Shown: positions 1 to 5,614 of the stretch, piece by piece
Position numbering within the stretch: position 1 is the stretch's first letter
Layout: each line of letters starts with the position of its first letter
Origin: Pseudomonadota bacterium
GTDB lineage: Bacteria; Pseudomonadota; Alphaproteobacteria; Paracaedibacterales; CAITNM01
Assembly (NCBI GenBank): GCA_026400695.1
Contig: JAPLON010000026.1
Location: 1-12,026 of the forward strand
DNA length: 12,026 nt
Direction of reading: 5' to 3'
Program-made: the position numbers and the translations under genes
The notes under the pieces: generated by a model
What the model was told of the DNA's origin: nothing
The model's input: only the letters and a program-made list of their open reading frames with translations
The model's database searches: none

Positions 1-919
1 TTTCAATGGCTTCAAATTCCGCTTCAGTAATTTTAGCATCACTAAGACCCAGATTCCGCACAAAATCTATAGCATCACGCTGAGTTTTAACTTCTTCAAC
101 TTCTTCTTTCGTACGGTATTTTGCAGGGTCTGACATTGAATGTCCACGGTACCTATAGGTTTTAAAATGCAGTAAAGCAGGACCATTACCAGAACGAGCA
201 GTCTCTAAAGCCCAATCAGCAGCCTCTCTCACTTTAATAAGATCCATGCCATCAACAAGCTTTCCAGGAATTCCCCACGGTTCGCCGCGATTTTCAAAAT
301 TAGGGTTTGAAGTTCCTCTAGCCGTAGAAGTACCCATAGCATATTCATTGTTTTCAATTACAAAAACTACAGGCAATTTCCATAGGGCTGCCATGTTAAA
401 TGCTTCATAAACTTGCCCTTGGTTGGCAGCGCCATCACCCAGATAAGCAACGCATACGCCGTTATCACCTTTATATTTATGGGCAAATGCCAAACCAGTA
501 CCAATTGGTACTTGTGCCCCTACGATACCATGACCGCCGTAAAAACCTTTTTCACGACTAAACATGTGCATTGAACCACCCTTGCCTTTTGAATAACCAC
601 CCGCACGTCCTGTTAATTCGGCCATTACTCCACGTGGATCCATATCGCAAGCTAACATATGCCCATGATCACGGTATGATGTAATTACAGTATCTTGCGG
701 TTGCATAGCTGATTGTATACCAACAACAACTGCCTCTTGGCCAATGTACAAATGGCAAAAACCACCAATCAATCCCATGCCGTAAAGCTGAGCCGCACGC
801 TCTTCAAAGCGACGAATTAGCACCATTTGGGTATAGGCTTTTAAGAATGAATTTTTATCAAAAGCTCCAAGAGAGTTAGCCTTTGCCCCTAAAGAACTGG
901 CCTGAACGACGCGCTGCAT
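1..919 (-). CDS. pdhA: Pyruvate dehydrogenase E1 component, alpha subunit (3' end missing)
   Basis: This is the E1-alpha subunit of pyruvate dehydrogenase, which with E1-beta and thiamine diphosphate decarboxylates pyruvate and passes the acetyl group to E2, feeding acetyl-CoA to the TCA cycle in the cytoplasm. The frame is open from the ATG at 919 to the left edge and gives 306 residues of a protein usually about 330-350 long, so only the C-terminal tail is missing. The thiamine diphosphate motif starts with GDG at residues 161-163 and ends with NN at 190-191. Other family hallmarks are IGQEA (59-63), SYRDHGH (81-87), GKGGSMH (112-118), GGHGIVGAQ (128-136) and the phosphorylation-loop-like YRYRGHSMSDP (255-265). 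The AGGTG just upstream of the ATG is a good ribosome site. A strong promoter lies at 951-979. The alpha/beta-split form fits alphaproteobacteria; pdhB would be expected beyond the left edge. Confidence 0.97.
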   Translation of the reverse strand, partial: MQRVVQASSLGAKANSLGAFDKNSFLKAYTQMVLIRRFEERAAQLYGMGLIGGFCHLYIGQEAVVVGIQSAMQPQDTVITSYRDHGHMLACDMDPRGVMAELTGRAGGYSKGKGGSMHMFSREKGFYGGHGIVGAQVPIGTGLAFAHKYKGDNGVCVAYLGDGAANQGQVYEAFNMAALWKLPVVFVIENNEYAMGTSTARGTSNPNFENRGEPWGIPGKLVDGMDLIKVREAADWALETARSGNGPALLHFKTYRYRGHSMSDPAKYRTKEEVEEVKTQRDAIDFVRNLGLSDAKITEAEFEAIE

Positions 920-950
920 GCACACCTAAATGTTATATTCCATTCGCATA

Positions 951-979
951 GTATTACAAAATTTGCTTCGTTTTGGCAA
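951..979 (-). promoter_or_regulatory. Predicted sigma70-type promoter of pdhA (copy P1 of a repeated promoter block)
   Basis: On the minus strand a -35 box TTGCCA (979-974) and a -10 box TAATAC (956-951) are separated by exactly 17 bp. The predicted transcript starts near 945, about 25 nt before the pdhA ATG at 919, with AGGTG in the leader. The surrounding block at 950-983 recurs without a mismatch at 1501-1534 and with two mismatches at 2137-2170. The conserved boxes and their placement before three genes support a real promoter. Confidence 0.75.
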
Positions 980-993
980 GATTTGTGAAACAG

Positions 994-1467
994 TTAGTAA
1001 AAGCGTAGCCAAATTTCATAGGCTAATTCAACTGTCAAAATAATCCAAACTATCAGACTATTTGTTCCGCTGTTTAACATTCCTGTAGTAATTTTTTTAT
1101 TGGAATAACACAAGTAAATGTAGTTTAAGTATAGTCCAAAAGCGATACGACACCCCCAAACAAACAAAACAAAAGCTATTATATGCATATTATACGGATT
1201 GGTTTTTAAGAAATTAACGGGATATTTAAATGCAAAACCACCAAGTACTACCAAAAAACCATATAAATACATTTTTCTATACAAAAACCAAAAACTGCCA
1301 CAGCAAAATGCCGCCCAATTCCAGCCAATTTTTTTACCCGTTGCCATGTGATTATCAAAATAAGCTAAATAATGTTGGGTTGATTTTGATATTTGGTTGG
1401 CAGTTTCACCATCCTTTTTAACAAATTCAAAAAATTGTTCACGGGTTATGGTTATTTCTTTTTTCAC
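994..1467 (-). CDS. DUF2628-like small membrane protein, paralogue A of three
   Basis: A predicted inner-membrane protein of 157 residues with unknown function. It resembles DUF2628 proteins: a short soluble N-terminus with TITREQFFEF, then GWNWAAF (48-54), a first hydrophobic stretch WFLYRKMYLYGFLVVLGG (60-77), further membrane segments, and the signature NYIYLCYSNKKI (115-126) with GMLNSGTN (129-136). It is a diverged copy of the next two genes upstream on the same strand. I chose the GTG at 1467 because it aligns with the starts of the other copies and has a GAGTG Shine-Dalgarno-like site six bases upstream. An in-frame GTG at 1476 would add three residues (MQS). That longer start resembles the first codons of pdhA, which suggests it derives from the duplicated pdhA leader. 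The promoter is the P2 block at 1502-1530. The tail is the shortest of the three. Confidence 0.8.
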   Translation of the reverse strand: MKKEITITREQFFEFVKKDGETANQISKSTQHYLAYFDNHMATGKKIGWNWAAFCCGSFWFLYRKMYLYGFLVVLGGFAFKYPVNFLKTNPYNMHIIAFVLFVWGCRIAFGLYLNYIYLCYSNKKITTGMLNSGTNSLIVWIILTVELAYEIWLRFY

Positions 1468-1501
1468 GCTCTGCACTCAAACGTTGAATTGTATGGAAGC
1501 A

Positions 1502-1530
1502 GTATTACAAAATTTGCTTCGTTTTGGCAA
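1502..1530 (-). promoter_or_regulatory. Predicted promoter P2, duplicate of the pdhA promoter, before paralogue A
   Basis: TTGCCA (1530-1525), 17 bp and TAATAC (1507-1502) on the minus strand. The block 1501-1534 is identical over 34 bp to the one upstream of pdhA. It lies between the stop of paralogue B and the start of paralogue A, so A should have its own transcript beginning near 1496. Confidence 0.7.
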
Positions 1531-1575
1531 GATTCGTGAAAATTGGACATTTCTAAATTGCGTTAACCATTGGAT

Positions 1576-2103
1576 TTATTCTCTATTTCTATATAAAAGT
1601 ACGAACGGTATTACAATTAGGTAAAAACATATATAAATAAAAAATGCAGTATTGGTATTTATTTCGATTGGGCACAAAATAATTGCAATAAGAGCCGCCC
1701 AAATATTTGTCCCTTTATTTAAATATCCATTGGAAATTTTTTGATTAGCATATCTTAAATAAAAATAATTTGCATACATCATACAAACAATTGAAATAAC
1801 TATATCAACGCATGTAAATAAATTTATAATTATTGCATCATCTAGATGAAAGCGTTTGACTAAAAAAGCAGGAGTTAATAAAAGTAAAAACACCACAAGA
1901 CCATAAAAATACATCCCCCTGTAAAAAAACCATGCAAATAACCAAAGTAAGGCCGCCAAATTCCAGCTTGCCATTTTGCCAGTTTTTTCATAATTGTCAA
2001 AATATTTCAAAAAATATTTGGGAGATACATGTTCTTCGTTCTCATATTCATTTTTAACAAATTCAAAAAATTGCTCACGGGTTATAGTCATTTCGTTTTT
2101 CAC
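1576..2103 (-). CDS. DUF2628-like small membrane protein, paralogue B of three
   Basis: A predicted inner-membrane protein of 175 residues, function unknown, clearly paralogous to its two neighbours. It has the shared N-terminus (TITREQFFEFVK, 6-17), YFDNYEKTGK (34-43), WNLAAL (47-52), a hydrophobic run around WFFYRGMYFYGLVVFLLLL (58-76), a second near 90-112, the signature ANYFYLRYANQKI (111-123) with GYLNKGTN (126-133), and two more hydrophobic segments to residue 170. The usual W-N-W of the family is W-N-L here. The start is GTG at 2103. The upstream in-frame triplet that corresponds to CAG in copy A is TAG here, so no earlier start is possible. GAGTG six bases upstream may act as the ribosome site. 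Promoter P3 (2138-2166) precedes it. Confidence 0.82.
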   Translation of the reverse strand: MKNEMTITREQFFEFVKNEYENEEHVSPKYFLKYFDNYEKTGKMASWNLAALLWLFAWFFYRGMYFYGLVVFLLLLTPAFLVKRFHLDDAIIINLFTCVDIVISIVCMMYANYFYLRYANQKISNGYLNKGTNIWAALIAIILCPIEINTNTAFFIYICFYLIVIPFVLLYRNRE

Positions 2104-2137
2104 GCTCTACACTCAAACTTTGAATTGTATGGGGGCA

Positions 2138-2166
2138 GTATTACAAAATTTGCTTCATTTTGGCAA
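2138..2166 (-). promoter_or_regulatory. Predicted promoter P3, duplicate of the pdhA promoter, before paralogue B
   Basis: TTGCCA (2166-2161), 17 bp and TAATAC (2143-2138) on the minus strand. The block 2137-2170 differs from the pdhA copy at two of 34 positions, one in the spacer and one outside the -35 box, so both hexamers and their spacing are intact. It starts 12 bases after the stop codon of paralogue C. Confidence 0.7.
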
Positions 2167-2178
2167 GGTTAGCGAAAA

Positions 2179-2715
2179 TTAAGCAAGATTCAATGTGTCT
2201 AACAACTTACCTTTAATTACTAAAAAAATTGGTTCTGGAATGCAGATTTTAATTAAAAATACCAACACAAGAACCCAAACTACCCACATATTTGTACCCC
2301 TGTTAAGAGTTCCACCCCTAATTTTTTTATTAGCATATCGCAAATAAATATAGTTCGAATACCTAAGTAGAAATATGTGAAGTGAAACAGAGATCACCAT
2401 AAAGACAACACTGGGGGTTATTTTTAGTACTCTATCAACCCCGAGATTGGATAAAAAACTACCAATACCCACATCAAAAACCAGCACTGCATCGTATAAA
2501 AGAATTAAAGCCCAGTAAAAATACATTTTTCTATGTAAAAACCACAAACCATTAAAGAAAAATGCCGCCCAATTCCAGCTCGTTTTTTTGCCGGTTTTTT
2601 GATAGCTGTCAAAATAATCTAAAAAGTATTTTGGAGAAGAGTTTTCTTCAGTTTCTTCCTTACTTTTAATAAATTCAAAAAATTGTTCACGAGTTATAGT
2701 TACTTCATTTTTCAT
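2179..2715 (-). CDS. DUF2628-like small membrane protein, paralogue C of three
   Basis: A predicted inner-membrane protein of 178 residues, function unknown. It is the copy most typical of the DUF2628 family: TITREQFFEFIK (6-17), YFDSYQKTGKKTSWNWAAFF (34-53), the first hydrophobic segment around WFLHRKMYFYWALILLY (58-74), a second around 100-117, the signature NYIYLRYANKKI (121-132) with GTLNRGTNMW (135-144), and a third segment near 144-158. It is the only copy with an ATG start, and the only one without a full copy of the pdhA-type promoter block upstream. That suggests it keeps the original upstream region while A and B acquired duplicated pdhA leaders. No clear Shine-Dalgarno site is visible in the AT-rich leader, so its own promoter is uncertain. 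Confidence 0.83.
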   Translation of the reverse strand: MKNEVTITREQFFEFIKSKEETEENSSPKYFLDYFDSYQKTGKKTSWNWAAFFFNGLWFLHRKMYFYWALILLYDAVLVFDVGIGSFLSNLGVDRVLKITPSVVFMVISVSLHIFLLRYSNYIYLRYANKKIRGGTLNRGTNMWVVWVLVLVFLIKICIPEPIFLVIKGKLLDTLNLA

Positions 2716-2809
2716 AAAAATATATATTAGATAAATATATTTTTTAGTATAGATTAAGTATAAAACAAAAGCAACAATATATGAATATAGAGTTTAGTGT
2801 TACAAAAAT

Positions 2810-2837
2810 TTGACAAAAGGACTTTCTCTGGTATACA
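2810..2837 (+). promoter_or_regulatory. Possible promoter of the MFS gene, with a long leader
   Basis: TTGACA (2810-2815) is a perfect -35 box. TATACA (2832-2837), 16 bp downstream, is a fair -10 box. The predicted start near 2844 would give a leader of about 125 nt before the ATG at 2970. The leader holds a hairpin (2884-2890 pairs with 2895-2901, one G-U pair, loop TAGT) and a 15-codon reading frame at 2846-2893 that ends in the hairpin loop. Whether the leader regulates anything is unknown. Confidence 0.4.
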
Positions 2838-2969
2838 GTCTAGTCATGACAGATACAAAATTATTATTTTTCTCTCTTAATCTGCGCAGCTAGTGCTGTG
2901 CTCAATTTTCTATACCCAAAATCACAATTAAATATTTTAAAAAACTCATAAAGAGGAAAGATTTTTAGT

Positions 2970-4181
2970 ATGACTATTTCACCTTACCAAGCTTGGTCAA
3001 TGTGGGCTGTTGCTTCATTGTTTTATGCATACCAATATGTTTTGCGCGTATTGCCAAACATAATTATGCCTGACTTGCTTATCCACTTTAATACTAACGC
3101 TGTAGAATTTGGCCAATTTGCAGGACTTTACTATCTTGGTTATGTAGGAGCGCACATTCCACTTGGCATTTGGCTTGACCGTAAGGGCCCAAAGGTAGTA
3201 ATCCCCATCTGCATTCTATTAACTGTTGCCGGTATTGTCCCATTAATAATTAGTGACACCATCGCTGCTGCGAACATTGGTCGTTTTATTATGGGTATTG
3301 GCTCATCCGGGGCAATTTTGGGTGCCTTTAAAGTAATTCGCCTAGGCTTTCCAGAAACTCACTTTAACCGCATGCTTGGGTTATGCGTTAGCGTTGGCTT
3401 AATCGGTGCGTTATACGGCGGATTACCAGTCAAACACCTAATTGAAACCACTCACTGGCAAACTATTGTTTTGTATTTTTGCTGGATTGGCGGAGCGTTT
3501 GCCTTATTAGCCAAAATAGTTATTCCGGCACAACACAAACCAACTGTTGCCTCAACTCACGCACTTGCTGATGTTATCCAAGTACTTAAAAACAAACAAG
3601 TTATTATAGTGTGCATATGCTCTGGATTGATGTTGGGACCACTTGAAGGCTTTGCTGATGTTTGGGGAGCAGGATTCTTACAGAGTCTTTACCACATACC
3701 ATTGGCAACTGCTGCTGGTATTACATCGTTAATGTATTTAGGTATGCTTTTGGGCGCCCCTGGTTTAACCTACTTGGCAGATCGTTCAGGTGCACACGTT
3801 AAAGTAATCATCGCTTCGGGCATATTCATGATGGTAGTCTTTGTGGCCATGTTAATTGGAATTACTAGCCCACAAGTTTTATCGATATTACTAACAGCAG
3901 TTGGTGTGTTTTGTGCTTACCAAATTATTGCTATATACGTTGCAAGTACTTTTGTGCGCGAGCGCCTTGTTGGACTTACAACGGCTGTAGCCAATATGAT
4001 TATTATGATGTTTGGCTATGTCTTCCACAGCTCAATTGGCTTATTAATGGGTGATCACCAAAAAGATGGTAACTTTAGTCTTGAGCAATATCAAGTTGGG
4101 CTAAGTGTTATCCCAATAGCATTGGCAATTGGGGTAGTTGGATTTACTATTCATCAATGCCGCAAAAATTCCCAGGAGTAA
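2970..4181 (+). CDS. MFS transporter, substrate unknown
   Basis: A 403-residue inner-membrane permease of the major facilitator superfamily with about twelve hydrophobic segments, the standard size. The cytoplasmic loop between helices 2 and 3 carries motif A as GIWLDRKGPKV (66-76), with the conserved D70-R71. The first helix contains YAYQYVLRVLPN (19-30), a signature I associate with a subgroup of sugar-phosphate/organic-anion-like MFS proteins in intracellular bacteria; that link is from memory. GRFIMGIGSSGAILG (104-118) is typical of helix 4. The start is supported by GAGGAAAG nine bases upstream of the ATG. It is a single-gene unit: transcription ends at a hairpin overlapping its last five codons. 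The substrate cannot be deduced from sequence or neighbours. Confidence 0.92.
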   Translation: MTISPYQAWSMWAVASLFYAYQYVLRVLPNIIMPDLLIHFNTNAVEFGQFAGLYYLGYVGAHIPLGIWLDRKGPKVVIPICILLTVAGIVPLIISDTIAAANIGRFIMGIGSSGAILGAFKVIRLGFPETHFNRMLGLCVSVGLIGALYGGLPVKHLIETTHWQTIVLYFCWIGGAFALLAKIVIPAQHKPTVASTHALADVIQVLKNKQVIIVCICSGLMLGPLEGFADVWGAGFLQSLYHIPLATAAGITSLMYLGMLLGAPGLTYLADRSGAHVKVIIASGIFMMVVFVAMLIGITSPQVLSILLTAVGVFCAYQIIAIYVASTFVRERLVGLTTAVANMIIMMFGYVFHSSIGLLMGDHQKDGNFSLEQYQVGLSVIPIALAIGVVGFTIHQCRKNSQE

Positions 4182-4195
4182 TCCTGGGAATTTTT
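4164..4195. terminator. Bidirectional rho-independent terminator with the MFS stop codon in its loop
   Basis: A perfect 14-bp inverted repeat (4164-4177 and 4182-4195) encloses a GTAA tetraloop. The GC-rich inner part TCCCAGGA is flanked by A5 on the left and T5 on the right, so both strands end in a U-run. The left arm is the last five codons of the MFS gene and the loop includes its TAA stop. The convergent gene ends at 4219, so the same hairpin can terminate both transcripts. Confidence 0.92.
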
Positions 4196-4218
4196 AAACT
4201 AACACCAACTTAAGTAGG

Positions 4219-5526
4219 TTAGCTGCGATAGTGTTCCCTCACCCATGTTCCGTTCCTCCAATATCCGTGCACATAAACTTTTTTGCGGTTTCCAGTTTTT
4301 TCACTTATTTCATTTATCTTATCTCTTTTCATTTGTTTGATAGGTGTATATGAGCTAGGAGGTGCTATTGGTGAAAAAGAACGCCCCCAATCTGTATCTT
4401 TAATATTCTCTAATGCTTGCATTAAAGGATTTTCTTCTTTACTTTTGTTCTCATATATTTTAGCAAGCTGTGGCAGAACTTTATGAAAAATATCCCTAAG
4501 ATTTTCCTCTTCATTTGTTATTTGATATACCTTTTTTAGTATATCTTCTTGAGTAATTCCCCCCACGGACGCTGTTAAATCTGTTTCACGTTCTTTCAGA
4601 TTCTTTTGTCTAGATTCATCTCTATATGTACTCAGCCTTTGTATGTATTCACTATTTTTTCGACATCTCCTTATCCAATCTGCAATTTTGCCCTTAAACG
4701 AAACATTTTTAGCTATAGATCTCTCTTTTAGTAAAGGAATATTGACTGCTTTTTCCATAAGTGCATCAAAACAAAATAATACGCAATGAACTCTTGTTTT
4801 TTGAGAACCATGGTCTGTAACAACCTCTTGGCAAAAAGCGCGTTCATTATCAATAAGAACAAGCTGCCACTTATCGCTATCTTTACATTTTCTAACAATA
4901 CAATTTTGAGGCCGACAATCTTCAGGATTGATTAAAAAGCAAAAAAAGGCTAGCTTTTGAAATCTTTCAACATCAAATTTATATTCAAGATATTCATTAT
5001 TACCTTTTTGCACTTCTAGCAGAACTTTTTCTAAAGTTTCCCCTTCCACAAATTGTGAAACTAAAAAAACCCGACCATTCATTATGAGTACTTCTGATAG
5101 TGGTATTGGCATATCATCTGCATCTTCTGGAAAAAGAGCTTGGTATAATTCACGAACAGCTAATTCATATGCCGGGATTTCTGGAGCTTGTTTAAAACAA
5201 AGACGCTTTTCTCCATCAATGGAATAAAATCCTACTTTGCTAGTGCCACCTTTAGCTTTGTTTTCAGGATTAAATTCTACCCCATTCATTAACTTGTGAT
5301 TGGGATCATATACCTGTATTTCTTCAGGTATGCCCTTTTTATTTCTAAAATATACAGTAACTAAATTTTCTTTTTCACACTTTTCTTCTGCAATAAAAGA
5401 ATCTGAAACATATTCACGGTTTGCCAAACGCGCATCACATTGACGTAAATAAGTATCAACATCAACTATTTCTCCAAAAATTGAAAAAATGGTTAAAAAT
5501 ATAAGCAAAAAAATACCACGAAACAT
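4219..5526 (-). CDS. Exported protein with kinase-fold motifs and C-terminal GYWRNGTWVREHYRS tail
   Basis: A 435-residue protein I cannot assign to a named family. Residues 1-18 form a Sec signal peptide (MFRG, then a hydrophobic run), so it should leave the cytoplasm. The middle reads like a protein-kinase/PI-kinase/HipA-type fold: a glycine-rich loop KGGTSKVGFY (92-101), a candidate ATP lysine K112 (CFKQAP), a helix glutamate E126, a hinge-like SQFVEGETL (157-165), a catalytic-loop D203-x-x-P-x-N208, and a metal-binding D226 in LIDNERAF. Retention of these residues argues for an active phosphotransferase, but this is inference. The C-terminus (370-410) is polar and ends in HGYWRNGTWVREHYRS, like the GY-x-R-x-GT-x-V-x-x-H-x-R motif seen at the ends of some small bacterial exported proteins. 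No strong ribosome site precedes the ATG. The gene shares a terminator with the convergent MFS gene. Confidence 0.8.
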   Translation of the reverse strand: MFRGIFLLIFLTIFSIFGEIVDVDTYLRQCDARLANREYVSDSFIAEEKCEKENLVTVYFRNKKGIPEEIQVYDPNHKLMNGVEFNPENKAKGGTSKVGFYSIDGEKRLCFKQAPEIPAYELAVRELYQALFPEDADDMPIPLSEVLIMNGRVFLVSQFVEGETLEKVLLEVQKGNNEYLEYKFDVERFQKLAFFCFLINPEDCRPQNCIVRKCKDSDKWQLVLIDNERAFCQEVVTDHGSQKTRVHCVLFCFDALMEKAVNIPLLKERSIAKNVSFKGKIADWIRRCRKNSEYIQRLSTYRDESRQKNLKERETDLTASVGGITQEDILKKVYQITNEEENLRDIFHKVLPQLAKIYENKSKEENPLMQALENIKDTDWGRSFSPIAPPSSYTPIKQMKRDKINEISEKTGNRKKVYVHGYWRNGTWVREHYRS

Positions 5527-5614
5527 ATGCTATTTTTCTAAATATCAAAACAGCGTCAATCTAAACTTTGAGCATAAATTAATCAAGCTTAATTTTTAAC
5601 GTATGTTTCATTAC

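Noticed and set aside
950..2170. The three 34-bp repeats as a CRISPR array or mobile-element ends
   Set aside because: They are separated by whole genes, have no spacer regularity or terminal inverted repeats, and fit promoter boxes exactly.
2884..2901. Leader hairpin as a riboswitch or intrinsic terminator
   Set aside because: It is a single 7-bp stem without a U-run and with no match to a riboswitch layout I know.
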